The notes beneath the pieces were generated by a model, which worked only from the letters and a program-made list of their open reading frames with translations, was not told the DNA's origin and did not search any database. From positions 496,001 to 560,000 of the forward strand of contig BGZK01000158.1 of assembly GCA_005406025.1 (NCBI GenBank): 64,000 nucleotides of DNA, given 5' to 3'. Below, in pieces: positions 32,801 through 44,982 of the stretch. This DNA comes from Eumeta japonica. Taxonomy: Eukaryota > Arthropoda > Insecta > Lepidoptera > Psychidae. The first letter of the stretch is position 1. The number at the start of each line of letters is the position of its first letter. A program made the position numbers and the translations under genes.

Positions 32801-33299
32801 TTTTGTGAAATTGTACTCGTAGTATCTAAACTGTGAAAATAACTGTAAACTGAATTTGTCGTAAACTTCACAGAGTTGTCGATGGACATGTATCATGAAA
32901 AATGTGATACATAATCTAAATATTTGTAAATACGCAACAAACTAATTAGTCATATTGAGAAATAAAATAATTCATGCGACGACCTGCACGTAACGTCGAT
33001 ATGTTATCAGTGTTTTAAATTATGTTCATAAAAAAGAAGACGATAAACTCTCTTGAACTACTGTCTCTCTCTGACCACGTGCACGTGGTTAAACTACTAA
33101 GCACATCGGTTCACACTAAACACTATTTTCCACGTTACATTAATTAATAATATCATTCTGTTATTATCGCAATAAATGTATAAAATATTAATCTTTAAAA
33201 TCTCTGTATACTTAATCACTTCTGTAATATTTAAAAATTAAATCCATTTGTATCGGTATAAAAATCTAATAAGTATGAGGTTATTTCCGGCTATGGCAC
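26868..33299. other. AT-rich non-coding stretch downstream of the zinc-finger gene
   Basis: No supported coding region. It lies 3' of the minus-strand zinc-finger gene, so part could be a long 3' untranslated region; several TTTATT words (AATAAA on the minus strand) occur, for example at 27412, but none can be assigned. A retroposon-like segment is listed separately at 29377. Confidence 0.4.
29377..29720 (+). mobile_element. Possible RTE-type retroposon remnant
   Basis: It opens with CTACTAGCCGCCCCGGCGGA and continues with a diverged segment containing ATATCAATTTTCATGGCGAT. The CTAGCxGCCCCGGC phrase and the 'tttcatgrcgat' phrase are frequent in the non-coding ends of insect RTE-like elements. 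No coding remnant; class uncertain. Confidence 0.35.
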
Positions 33300-35815
33300 T
33301 GTGTTGTATGTAGTTGTGATCAAACTTACGCCGCCCGCCGCCGCTCGCCCGCCCGCCCTGAGGTGTGTATATTATAATGTAAAACAACTATTTTAGTCTA
33401 TATATAAAAATATTAACGTCTGTCTGTACAAATATTGTATCTTATAAAATATCTGGAAACGGAATCCTGTAGTCGGCGGCGTGCGGGGGCGCGCGAGCGG
33501 CCGCCGGCCCCAGGAGGAGCACGTGTATTGTGGAGACCTCTCATTCGATATGCGGCTCATAATTTGTATTTTTTTACACGATTTCTGTGTGTGAACCTCC
33601 AAAAGTTTGATAGGAAAATTAAAATTGTTAAAGGAATGCGCGGGCGCCGGCCGCTGCACCGCAGCTCGCAGCCGGTGCCGCGCGCGCCGTTCTAATTTGC
33701 GAAAACTGTCCAAAAGGTCTGCGAACGACATCATGCGTTATGCGCGTACGTCACTCGGCCGACGGACGGCGTCGAATTGTCGAGTGACTCCACAACGTTA
33801 CGATTACATACTAAATGCGTTGCCAGACATGGAACCTTAATGACGACGTAAATGACGTTCAGCTGAGTGAATTACGATTTAGCAACATTTATCGTGTCGG
33901 CGGTAAAGGCAGATTGTTTCGTACCATCAGCGACTCTGCTCGTGTTTCGGAAGTTGCGAACGGTAGTCGTCAAGAAAATTCCACATATGTCATAAATATA
34001 GCTCCGTTTACAAATATATTTAAAACACTTCTCATTACGCTGTAGGGAAACAAAACATTATTAGAAATTTAACACAATATGATCACCGGAGAAAACTCGT
34101 ATAAAGTGATATCGCTTTGCTAAAATATCCTGATATTGCAAATGTTTATAGTCACGGGGACTTTTAAAATCTTTCTTTTACATTAAAAACATTGCACCCC
34201 CTCACAACACATTCGCACGCCCGACGCGTCCGCACGTCGGTCAATCTTTATATACACACGCCGGTACTTCTGGAGGACGACCGCGAGTCGCGGGGCTGCG
34301 CTCGCGCTGATCGAGAAAATCTCGTGCGGAGAGCACGTGACGAATACCAGAATATTTCAACAAAATATAATGCAAGTGTACATTACGAATTAGAATTTAA
34401 TGGTAAAATTGTATATATTTTCTATAACACTAACAGATAAGTTATTTCGCGATGAATGAATTGCAGGAACGAATCATTCCGGCGACATTTACACGCTCCC
34501 CGTAATCGTCTACACCTAATCAGAGATTGGACTACGTGTCTGGCATCGCGCACGTACGACGTCCACCCCACTACAAAGCACATCCGATCACAAACGTTGT
34601 CTAATGGCAGAACTCTCCACTATCACTCGTGTCCGTGGTTTAAACGTCCTGTCGCCACGTAGAAGGCCGTCGGCGTCCCCGAACGCGGCCGGGTAAAGCC
34701 GATAGTTGCACCCACTGACGAAAAAGCTAACCTTTTCCAAAGGCGTGTACAATAAAAAGCTATAGAACGAAAGCGACCGCGAAAAGTGAGAAATTCAGTT
34801 TCACTCGTGACTACAGAAGAAATCGGAAGCATTCAACTCTAGGACTCACCGTTAAACACAAAATTAACAAATTTTGACAAAAAAAAAACACATATTCAAT
34901 TTTAATCCTAAATGAGCGTAACAGACACCTAACCTATCTATCACAGTCCTTTCTCAGTCTGACCCTTTCCCTATAAGTGCGTATTCCTTTAAGTCGTCCT
35001 ATCATCGAGTTCTCCGGCAACGAAAAGTTCTACTACAAAATGACGGGCGAGGGAAAAGGAACTGAATACGAGACTACTCGGTTTGGCACTTCGCGACGTG
35101 CGCGCCACCTCCGGAGTGGACGCGAACCGTGCTGTGACTCTACATCGGCCCCTATTCTATTGTCTCAAATCGTCGCCGACAGACGGTAACCGAACTTTGG
35201 TCTGGTCTGTACTCGTAAAGGTAAATTCATCTTATACCGCGTCGGAATTTTAAAGACTCGTTTACGTTACTTACACATTAATTTATTAAAAAAATCACAA
35301 GACGTTCAAACTCTCCTCGTGACTTTTCTTACTACTACAATGCGCGTAGAATCGCAGGCTCGAGCTTAAAAGTAAAGTTACCCTAAATTCATGATGACGA
35401 AAATTTGAGCAAAACTGTGTCAACACGTCACATTAAAGTAATACGATCGTATTAAACGTTACAAAACCATCGTAAATGCCTACTGGAAACATTCATCGCG
35501 AAATACAATTCGATAATAGTTTATCGATAGTCGAGGCGGCCGGGCACGACACGGCCCTTTGGAGCTCGGCCGGCGTAGGCCCGTTGGAAGCCGGCACTTA
35601 AGTGGTAACTTAACATTACGAAGCAAAATGCTATCTATACTCGCTTGTTATCGGGTAACAGTGGACTTGATCGATTCACACATATGTACAAGGGTAGATC
35701 GTATACGATATAGAGGTTGCACCGGAGCGGCCTACGCGTAGAGGCGGTCGTGTGCGTAGAGTTGATGCGGAGCGGCCGACACCGGCGCGGGTGGCGCGGG
35801 CCAGCGCGGCGTGGG
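33300..35815. other. CpG-rich segments flanking the zinc-finger gene 3' side
   Basis: GC- and CpG-rich patches at 33330-33360, 33470-33790, 34190-34340, 34480-34700, 35080-35200 and 35520-35815 alternate with AT-rich DNA. Overlapping open frames in several registers are expected from such composition and none looks like a protein family. On position it could be 3' UTR or regulatory DNA. Confidence 0.4.
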
Positions 35816-36657
35816 TCACTGAGCCGACAGGCAGGGCACGGGCGCCGCTGTCGGTCCACCGCCCACTGCAGGCTTGAATTCGGTCGCGAATTGTTGGAAT
35901 GGTGGCGCATAACACTGCGGGAAGTATAACTCGGGCTTTACCACAGCGGCGGCGGGTGGTAGTGGTCGCGGAGTACCAGCCTTGGCTGGATCGGTACGGC
36001 GCGCTTTGGCCGCGTGCGGGTTCATGTGGTTGTCGATATGCTTTTTCACTTCAGGTTCGGTGGCAAATCGCCGTCGACAGTTAGGCATCGGGCAGCAGAA
36101 CGGCCGATCGCCTTGATGGGTACGCGTGTGTTGGTCCAGGATCGCTTTCTGGCGGAAATCCTTGCCGCACTGAGTACACTTGTAAGGCTTTTCGCCGGTA
36201 TGGATGCGTAAGTGCTGGTTAAGGATAGTCCGTTGTCGGAAGAAACGAGGACAATACACACAACCGTACGGTTTCTCGTTGGTGTGTATACGGAGGTGTT
36301 GCGTAAGATGCGACTGCTGTCGAAAGCGTTTACCGCATTCAGGGCAGGGATACGGCCGTGACTCGATGTGGATGCAGCCATGCTGCAAGAGCGTCGATTT
36401 CTGTTTAAATTCTTTTTGACAAATGGGACAGCGCACATAGAGTGGCATCGCGCGACCGCCGAGCATGTCGGGTAATTTGCCACCTTTAAGGTATTGCAAC
36501 GAAAGGCCCGAGCCGAACACGGCGTGGTTGAGGCCTTTGGTGTCTTTGAAGTAAGCGGGGTACTGCGCAGCATCACCAGGCGAGAAGCAGGCAGCACGTT
36601 GTTCAGCGGTGGCAGGGTCGTCGCCGAACGTGGACTGAATTTCTTCTTTGTTTTCAT
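35816..36657 (-). CDS. C2H2 zinc-finger transcription factor, terminal exon B (five fingers)
   Basis: Encodes 280 residues ending at TGA 35818-35816. The acceptor CCTTTTCCACCAG ends at 36658, and the exon begins in phase 1 (xAT GAA AAC). From about residue 77 come five C2H2 fingers: RCPICQKEF..., [54 protein letters not shown] and a last C-x4-C finger CPMPNCRRRF ending KKHIDNHMNPH. TNEKPY and TGEKPY linkers join fingers 2-4, typical of sequence-specific nuclear DNA-binding proteins. The tail is Pro/Ala-rich. The open frame extends upstream to 36889, but that part is Arg/Ser/Pro-rich low-complexity and probably intron. It resembles insect Kruppel-type factors such as l(3)neo38; that name is a guess. 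Confidence 0.85.
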
Positions 36658-36922
36658 CTGGTGGAAAAGGCAAGGTCCGTGCGGCCAGATAGGCGCGTAG
36701 GCGCGTCTGCCTGGAACATGAGATGTGGTGATGCGACGAGGCGCGGTTAAGGCATAGGGGAGCACGGTCGCGCCACAAACGGGGCGGCGGGATCGGGTGT
36801 TGGCAGGCCAACGAGGTGCAGGGACGAACGCGGGAAGCGGGCGGCGCGGCCGCGATGGTCCTCGGGGCGCACGCCGCCAGGACGGGCATATACGTGCGGC
36901 GGCCTGGTGTGTGCGTGCTGAT

Positions 36923-37755
36923 TCAGGATGGATGGCAATGTGACGCCGCACGAGCACTCACGGAATGGCGTAGGCGATTGGCATGGATGCGGAAGCGCGT
37001 CAGATGAGACTGCTGCCTGAAGCGCTTGCCGCACTCGGGACATCCGTATGGCCGCGAATCCGTGTGGATGCGCTCGTGTTGTAAAAGCGTCGACTTCTGT
37101 TTGAAATCCTTGCCGCAAGTGAGGCATTTGAAGAGACGTAACTCAGCATTAGGATTGTGTTTACGTGGTTTCGGTTGCTGCGGTGCACCAGTGTCGGGCA
37201 GTAACCGCAATTCTGGCGGTGCGTGCTGCTCTAGACCCCCTTCCAGCGCTAACACACCACCGTTCTGTTTTAAGTAGTGCAGTGGAAATCCACCGCCCCC
37301 GAGCATATGACTCGCCGGTCGAGGTTCCTTAAAATATGGCGGAGCGTATTGTTGTTGTAGCTCGGGTTGCGGCACGAAGCAAGCTCGTTCCAGATGCTCC
37401 TGCGGAGTTTGAGGCTGCGGTTGCTGTTGTTGCTGTTGCTGTTGCAGTTGTTGTTCGACTTGCATGTGTTCAGGCGAGGGTTGTTGCTGTTGGTGTGACT
37501 GTTGCGAGGCTTGCTGCTGTGCAAGTTGCTGCTGAGCGGCGTCTTCGGCGGCGCTGGTGGCGGGGTCGGGCGGCAGAGGAGGCGGAGGATACGGCGAGGG
37601 TGCGGGTGAAGCCAGCTGTGGCTCAGGTTGCGGTGACGGTCCGCCTGGACTTTGATGTAACGGCTGGTATCCAGCATCCAGCACACCGCCCCACTGCGTC
37701 CCGGCGGGAGCGCGTTCGACGCCATCTTTGTACAGCACATACGGCGCCGCCGTAT
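36923..37755 (-). CDS. C2H2 zinc-finger gene, alternative exon A (polyQ, damaged finger array)
   Basis: The acceptor TTATGTTGTTTGCAG is followed by phase-1 sequence (xAT ACG GCG), the same phase as exon B. It encodes [20 protein letters not shown], a Pro-rich and Gln-rich region with CAG/CAA runs, then [20 protein letters not shown] and YLKQNGG, paralogous to YFKDTKGLNHAVFGSG and LSLQYLKGG of exon B. Finger 1 ([18 protein letters not shown]) is intact. Finger 2 ([20 protein letters not shown]) has lost one residue and its first zinc-binding His. The frame then ends at 36923 after [20 protein letters not shown] shifted frame just beyond holds a degenerate third finger ([17 protein letters not shown]). 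GTGAGT after LRHS at about 36960 is a possible donor. Confidence 0.7.
37398..37525 (-). repeat. CAG/CAA-rich glutamine-coding repeat in exon A
   Basis: Gln-rich runs with interruptions by Pro, Ser and His ([19 protein letters not shown] and [18 protein letters not shown]). Mixed CAG and CAA codons. Likely length-variable; activation-domain-like composition. Confidence 0.7.
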
Positions 37756-38979
37756 CTGCAAACAACATAACCAAATATTTTATATTTTGTCAGAAACATA
37801 TTTTTTACATATATATATTTAAATCAGAAATAAAAAGGGAAATTTACAAATATATTATACAAATTTGAAAAGATCAACGGTAATATAAATGGTTTCGAAT
37901 TATATTAATTATCGTATTTTATAGTATTCTGTTATAAGTGTTTCGTGGTATTTTATCGAGTTCAGCGCCTCACCGCAGCATCGGCGTCACACGTGACGGC
38001 GCCGGCCAGCGAAACGTGCGAGAAAATCGGTCGTCGGCGGCGGCTGCGGTCGGCCAAACCGCCGTCACGACTCCAACGTAAATACGTCCAACCGAAAATT
38101 GCGGCGTCCGAATAAAAGTAACTGGTTTCTTTACGACTTGATTACCCGCCGAATATTTAGTTTACTAATCTGCGATTCACAGAACGACGCCACCTCGCGG
38201 AGCGTGAGCGTAGCACCTTCTTAGCCTAGTGCCGTGCTAGTAACGTGGAGTTGTACACTGTCAATATAGCTTCATCTGTCGTAAAATGATTGTTTGCGAG
38301 CGCTTTCATACGGAAAAAGTACTTTAGTTTACATGAACACTACACATAGAGGACGCTTCTTGTTTAAACAACTATGAATCCCTTGTTAAAGTTAATTATT
38401 ATGACTCTGTTATTTTTTATAAATGATTGATGCACAAATAATTTCGGATGCAGTACGAATCCTTTCTGATTGTCAACATCGGTATCTGTACGATCGATCG
38501 CTTAAAAATCAAATCAAACATACGAGTTTCCTCGGATCAGTAATTTGATTCCTATGCAGAATACTATAATTTCATTGTTGTAATGGCTACCGAATTCTAT
38601 GCGCGCGCCGCGATGCGGATCCCTGACGTAGTTAAAAACTCATGTCGGGTGAGTAATTCGGACACGCGTCCAACCAAAATGAGTAATTGAGCGGCACCGC
38701 CGGCCGCGTCGAGAGCCGTTACAACGTTATCTGCGCCCGATATTTATCACCGCCGCCCGTGCGATTTGCGCTAGCAGACGAGCCGGGTTTTCTTGTGCGC
38801 CGTCGAAGTTCTAGCGTTGTTGATGTGCAAACCTTTAGTAAAACTTTGGTTTACAAAAGTAAATTTCAAATCTGTCCAAAAATCTCGCTTTCGAAGCGGA
38901 CACACGTTAGCTGTTGCTGCTGTAGGTTTGTCTGTTTATGTGTGATATAATGACCTATAGGAAATACATAAACAAAAAC
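37756..38979. other. Intron or upstream DNA of the zinc-finger gene, with CpG-rich patches
   Basis: CpG-rich patches occur at 37960-38060 and 38600-38800. No exon ending in phase 1 with a donor on the minus strand could be recognised here. A plus-strand ATGTCGG then GTGAGT at 38642 looks like an initiation exon with donor but has no partner. Confidence 0.35.
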
Positions 38980-39039
38980 TGGCTTCGGAATCCTATAATG
39001 AGCATGTCAGACCATGCTCATTATAGGATTCCGAAGCCA
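38980..39039. repeat. Perfect 27-bp hairpin with 6-base loop
   Basis: Left arm 38980-39006 and right arm 39013-39039 are exact reverse complements around TCAGAC. The core arm word is GGCTTCGGAATCCTATAATG. Like the hairpin at 4472 it has no coding or element context. Confidence 0.9.
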
Positions 39040-39589
39040 TTATTACAAAGAAATGCAATATAGATGAAAAAAAATATTTTGTTGCATTTTTTTCCATGTT
39101 TCTCGTACAGAATATGTATAAGCATTTTAGTCGCCTATGACTAGAGAAACAAGTAGGTATGTCGACTATTACTATTAAACTAGTGTAAATTATAGTGCAT
39201 CGACAAAAGAGCGCATCTTCATGGCACTTATGTCCTTTTGTTGAAAAGCGCAGTTTTTCGGCAATAACTCGAAAACAATATATCAGACCATGTTCAAAAT
39301 AATTTTCAATGAAAGTATTTATTAAGTGTTATCTTCATTGTTTTTATTTTCATTTTTTTTGACATACGGTTTAGAAAATGGAGGGGGTATATAATTTCTG
39401 CTCCTTTCGGAGCGATTACTTCCGAAATTATTCACATAATTAGAAAAACCGCTTAGGAACCTTAAAGTATTTTTAAAAGAGCTGTCGAAATCTGTTAAAC
39501 GCGTTGACGTTTGCTAAAAAAAAAATTGTTTCAGCTTCTTTGCATGTATGGAGTGCCCCCTTATAAATATTTATTTTTGTTATATAAAA

Positions 39590-39738
39590 TCAAACTAAGT
39601 AGCGACTTATACGAGACACCTACATTATAAATTCATCAATATAGGTTTTGTAGTCTTTGAATAAAATGCTTGTGACATACGGACGGATGGATATAACGAA
39701 ACTATTCCGTTTTTGTCATTAGGGCTCGGAACCCTAAC
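39590..39738 (+). mobile_element. Retroposon 3' fragment (RTE-like tail)
   Basis: Contains CATACGGACGGATGGATATA and ends CATTAGGGCTCGGAACCCTA. The phrase 'ggacgga...cgaaactattccgttttt...gggctcggaaccctaa' is a hallmark of RTE-type or related tails in Lepidoptera. No coding part. Confidence 0.5.
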
Positions 39739-39932
39739 GAGTTTGATATCAATTTGCTAGTAATAAAGCACGAGCTATTAGTACTTTATGTAAATAATAT
39801 GCTTGAACTGCTGAAAAATAATAAAATCCTTTTTTGCCAAGGCGAGTTGTTAAAAAAAATACAAAAATAAATAAAGCTAATAAATTAATCTATTCACTTT
39901 CAGAAATTCAGAAGTTTCAGAAAACACATTTT

Positions 39933-39969
39933 TTTAATGTATCGTAAAAGCGGTTTACGATACATTAAA
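39933..39969. repeat. Perfect 16-bp hairpin with 5-base loop
   Basis: TTTAATGTATCGTAAA at 39933-39948 faces its exact complement at 39954-39969 around AGCGG. Confidence 0.85.
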
Positions 39970-40794
39970 TAAAATAAATGTTTAAAAAAAATGCAATTCT
40001 AGTCGTACCTTATTTCTCTTCCAAAATAGCGAAATTAAAAATTAACACAAGTATGTGGATTTGTGAACTGTTCATAGATGTGTTTTAGATTAGTTAGTGT
40101 TTGTTCAGTACATGAATAGACATCTATTTATCATTGCTTTATATTTCAAATTTTACAATTTAAATAACATAGTGGTAACATATTCTTTATTTTTTTAATT
40201 TTTATCTACGATTTCTGTATGATTAAAAAATAGCGACTTTCAGTAATAAAAATTTATGAAAGTTTGATCGTAAGGTAAAACTTCCAATGGAGGTTTACTT
40301 AATTATGCGTCAAACAGTGTTCGGGGTGAAATCGGAAAAAAGCTATTTTATTAATTTTATTGTACAGTATTTCAAATGAACATCTGTTACAGCATTAGTT
40401 AAAAAATACAATGAAAGATGTTGGATCTGCAAAAAAAATAATTTTTAATAATTTTAAAAAGCGCTGTCCGTATTTTTGTGTTCAAAATAACAAAATTTGA
40501 AAAAAATTGCTAAGAACGGTGCTAATATTCTTTCTGAGGGTCCGCGTTTAAACGAAAAATTAACGGTGTTTCAATTTAAAATAATTTTCCAATAAAAATC
40601 ATTAACGCCTGAAGAATTCGATAATAAATCACTATGTGACTGCATTTCCTTATAGAACTAGTGATATATTCATATTTATTTTAATTACTTTGATTTTAAT
40701 AAAAATATGAATTTGCAAATATATGTACTTATATTGAAATATATTTTGATATCCAAAACTTTTTAGTATGGAACACCGTTCATGTACTGTTTTT

Positions 40795-41490
40795 AAGGTT
40801 CTATACATTAAAAGGAACCCTTATAGCATCACTTCGTAGTCCGTCTGTCTGTCAAAGCCCTTTTTCTCAAAAACGCATGGAGATATCAAGTTGAAGTTAA
40901 AATGGAATACTCATATCTGCAGTCTCTTCATGCGGTACAGAAATCAAGCTTCTAAGTCAACTTATTCAAAAACTGAGGTCAAAAGACAATGATTTATGCC
41001 GCATATTTTGACATTCGTAACGGAATCGAAACCTATACGGTACTTCTCATTGACCAAGAATCATAGAATTTGGTAAAAAGAAAGATCTCACCGCATAAAT
41101 AAATGGAAAAATCTGAAAATTGTTAATTAGTCATGGTACTATATGAAAAAAAAATGTGATACAGAATTACACTTGGAGTATGGATGGCAATCGGACTCTG
41201 GATCGTGATTTAGACCAATACATGTTTTAAATTTCCACTAAAACTTAAGGTTTTCAAAAATGTGAAAATATGAAAATACATAAAAGAAAACTGAATTTTT
41301 TTTTTGTTAATAAAAAGCTGTTTTAGGATTTCGCTGGCACCTATATCTCTCCAGTATCGATATAAAAAGCAGACTAAAATCATGCAGATAATATTTTTTT
41401 GATGGATGAAGTATGAACATGCATTACTATTCAATTTTGTACGGAAACCTCGATGCGTGGGTCCGGCTAGCACTTGGCCATTTTTTTTTA
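40795..41490 (+). mobile_element. Degenerate retroposon-related repeat, about 0.7 kb
   Basis: It begins AAGGTTCTATACATTAAAAG then GAACCC and a CCGTCTGTCTGTCAAA phrase, and ends CCTCGATGCGTGGGTCCGGC, TAGCACTTGGCCATTTTTTT. Both phrases are widespread in moth genomes in a family usually linked with RTE-like elements. A short piece of the same tail (GGATGCGGGAGTCCGACTCC) recurs at about 47532-47570. Confidence 0.5.
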
Positions 41491-41499
41491 GTTTTGAGG

Positions 41500-44225
41500 A
41501 CAATCATCGCGGTCATTAGACGGTTTTGGAAGTCAGTCACGGATACTTCTTTGTCCTTTCCAGAAATTAGTGGACTATTCATAAATTATGACAATATCAT
41601 AAAACTAAGAATAATAATTATAATGGACATTAGGAAGATTAATTCCTAATATTTAATTACTTTTATTGGGTTAGTACGGAAATTTTATCAGTCTTCGACA
41701 ATATATTTTCTATCCTTAAAAATATTTGAATGTGAACGTTCGCTATGTTTTGCAATTAAGTATCAATATTGAACGTAACTATATATTATGGGGTTTATTA
41801 AACGGAACGTGCGTTCGCGCAGCCCTGATTATTGGATTTTTGTTTTCGTAAATCAATCGCGGCGAAGCGGTATTCCTTGACTCGCGCAAGTTAACGGCTT
41901 TTCCCGTACAAACTCAACGACAGCTACCGCTACCATCTCTAGCCGCAGCCGGACGCGAAGGAATGCTAGATCAGCAGCCAGCAGATCTCATTTAAAATTG
42001 CGTGCATGCACTTACGTACCAGACGAGCGTTTGAAGTTCTGCATCCTTGGCGTAATTAAAATGCAGTTTCTCATTTACATGCAAACAATTTATCGAATCA
42101 ATATTCAAAATAATGATAATCGACTATTTATGTACAAAAATTATACGCGAACATATGTTTTAATTGGTTTACTAATAAAACACTTTGAAACAGTGAGTAA
42201 AAGTGCACGCGAGTCTAGTTACCTATCCGCTCTTTACCGCTGTTCGCTTCGTAATGCAAGCCTGTCACTTTCGAGTGTACTTAGCCTACAGATACACTAT
42301 TTAATGATCAATCTTATAGTGCTATGATTTAGCCTTAAGACTCAAAACTCTCAATAACCTGAAATAAAAAATGTGGGAAGGTGTGAGATGCGTAAAACCC
42401 CATATAACTTATTGTTAGTGTCGGTGGTCGATATTTATTTCGGCATATACAGTCGGAGCTTTGAAGCCTGCAAGCGTATGATCGCTTTATCGTCTACTAC
42501 CGAGTACGCGACGACGCGACAATTGCAGGCAAAACTTCAATAACGAAAATCAATTCGGTGGGCACTGGAAGTCTCGAATGCGATAGATCAGCAACGACAC
42601 ATCCGGATTATGGTTTCAAGCGGACGGCGTCCGTCGGCGATGATTTAAGGAACCAGATTTAGACCGCGTGCGTCATTTGCGTCACCGCAAAAAAGCTGCA
42701 TTGAATCGCACGCCTTCGGGCCTCGGTGCTCAGGCGATCGTCGTGTAGTGCTATTATGACGACTTTTACCATAACAAAATTATAATGGTGACGATAAGCG
42801 ATGAATCAGTGTATGGTCAGGTTGGGTTTTCGAGTGTTTATGTTGTGCTGAACACGAACGTAAAATTAAAAAAAATATATGAAGAGTCCGTCGAGCCAGC
42901 TTGAAGATATCCTGCGTCACAATTTATTTATTCCCTGTACTAATAGATTTTATGTATTCGATATTACACGTGTATATAGAATGCAGCGAGCCCACTAGAT
43001 GGACTGACACACGTGCGCTTGTGCGCGCACGTACACTCACATACAAACTATTAATTTCTCTAAATAATTAGTGCTTCCGAAATTTAAGCATTTGTTTTGT
43101 GCTTAACGTCATAGCGTGTTTTATTTATTTTTAGTTCGTTTTGCCTATATTTAATATAAATGCGAAAGACTTTAAAGAAAATTCCAAAATATTTCACTCC
43201 CCACCATTCCGTGATTTCTCAATGCGAATTACGTAATTACTCGTAGGATCCATTTTGCTTTAAGTCGTCAAGGAATACGACTATTTTAAAACGTTTTTCT
43301 CTTAATCTATTCATATAGATGGTTAAGAGAAGAACTAGAAGACTGAGACTAGAAGACTAGAAGATTCTAGCCTTCTACACTGAACGCTCTTAGAGAAAAA
43401 GCATCGCGATAGGAGTACCAACAGATACAGCAAAGAACACCTCCATGCCGCATGTAATAGGTTTTCTTTTTGTCTACTAAAGACGATGTTCCACTTGTGT
43501 CCGTTAAGAAATCGTATTTGACAATTAAATCCTATAAGAAACTTGTCCTTCTGTTTCGTACTATGTTTGTCGGCTAAAGCTTCTTTTACATAAAAATTTT
43601 TCGCCGTGATCTACACGATTTTTCACTTAGCACGTTGGGAGATATTTTAACAGCGACTGTAAATATTTTGGGTGTTAAAATTAATTCTTATATTGATCAT
43701 CCGACTAATTTAGCCTGACAACATAACTGTTAGGTAAACATTACCAATGATCACTGGATATTATCTGAAGTTAAAAATTGTGCGCTAGGACAGTGCGTTT
43801 TGCCATTTCGTAAGATATAGTACGATCGATATTGGGAAATACTTGTAAAGAAGTCTTTGAATATCGGATATTAATGCGGGGAAAAATAGCTATTTCTCTT
43901 TTTAATTTTACCTTTACAGTGATAGGTAACATTAATTGATTGTCAAGTGGTTTAAGTAGTTGACGCGCCATCTAACGTCGATGATTGACGACAACAAAAA
44001 GTTTAGTGATGCGCGACCTTCATGGAGACAGTTTTTCCTGGAAGCTAATGAAGTTGTCTGAAGGCGTTGCGTCAGCCGAATGTGCGTTTACGGCTGTTTA
44101 GGCCCATTGTCGTCAACGCGATGAAGTTTCGGAAGCGACGCTTAACGTGACCGAAAATAGCTTAATTTAAATGAAGTTAAAGCGAATATAGTTTAATTTG
44201 AATTAAGTTAAAAATCATCAGTCAA
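41500..44225. other. Non-coding stretch with CpG-rich patches
   Basis: GC-rich patches lie at 41810-41970 and 42430-42740. A minus-strand GTAAGT at about 42013 follows ATGCAGAACTTCAAACGCTC, but its phase does not fit exons A or B. A short local duplication of an ACTAGAAGACT phrase is at 43333-43372. Nothing else supported. Confidence 0.35.
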
Positions 44226-44227
44226 TT

Positions 44228-44300
44228 CGCCCGTGGTTAGGATCGCATCCGGCACCTCCTGATTCGGTGGCAACACTCTTAACCACCTTGCTACGACCAC
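44228..44300 (-). mobile_element. tRNA-derived SINE, copy 1
   Basis: On the minus strand GTGGTTAAGAGTGTTGCC gives an A-box-like TGGTTAAGAG, and GGATGCGATCC is a degraded B box. It is followed by ACCACGGGCGAATTG. The cloverleaf does not close, so it is not a working tRNA. A related copy is at 61100-61172. Confidence 0.5.
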
Positions 44301-44624
44301 TTTTATCTTTTTTTTTTTTATTGATTACATTTCATACGCTATTAAAAAAGCGAATTGGCGAAAGTGCTTAAATTAGCACTTTTGTTAATGGGTTTCAGCT
44401 CTTTTGATTTTGAGCTAGTTTTTATTTTCACTAAATCTACGCGAATAGAAATAGTCCAAGTTAACGTTTTTATAGAAGGTACATTGAATGTTGAATTGAA
44501 ATGAATGGAAAGCCTAGCAACTGAGTGAACTTAAACTTATGGAATCGATTTAGTGGATCAATCTGTTGTGGAAGACTGCTCAAAAGCTGAGGTGTTTTAT
44601 TTTTTTTTATTAATTATAAACTCT

Positions 44625-44840
44625 CGCCTGGTTACCAGAAGGCTAGGCAGAGACTATAGACCTCCACATGGCACAATCTTTGCATAATTCTCTCGCTTCA
44701 CTGACATCCATCGTAGTTTTATGTACACTTGTCGCTTTAGAGTGCTAAAATATGGCTCCTTTATACAAACTACTATTTTATTTGATCTTCATAGGGTGTA
44801 GTGGCGCGCTCCTTGCCGACTCTTCCATCACACTCGTCCG
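44625..44840 (+). repeat. Dispersed repeat family R1, copy 1
   Basis: It shares with 51899-52112 the ordered phrases CCAGAAGGCTAGGCAGA, CCACATGGCACAATCTT, CGCTTCACTGACATCCAT and GCCGACTCTTCCATCACAC. Non-coding. Probably a retroposon tail, class not recognised. Confidence 0.6.
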
Positions 44841-44982
44841 CTCTATAGATTTGTTTTTCCAGTATACTTAGATTCGTCTATTTCACAGGGCCAAACCACC
44901 GCAACATAACATTTTGTATTTTAGTCTCCACATTCTCTTTGAAAACACCGTTATCTGACATTAATACTCCCATATATATACA

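Noticed and set aside
33393..33840. Several overlapping frames of 77-113 codons
   Set aside because: GC-rich composition artefacts on both strands with no family resemblance.
35816..36889. Single-exon zinc-finger protein starting at the Met near 36889
   Set aside because: The extra 77 residues are low-complexity and include the remains of the decayed finger region; the strong acceptor at 36658, matching the phase of exon A, is a better boundary.
36046..36957. 303-codon frame overlapping the zinc-finger exon
   Set aside because: Same strand but a different register from the five-finger frame; it contains no motif and is a shadow.
37336..37770. 144-codon plus-strand Val/Ala-rich frame
   Set aside because: Antisense of the CAG/CAA glutamine repeat of exon A.
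44228..44300. Possible tRNA gene
   Set aside because: A and B box words are present but the stem pairing fails and a sister copy exists; it is a SINE.
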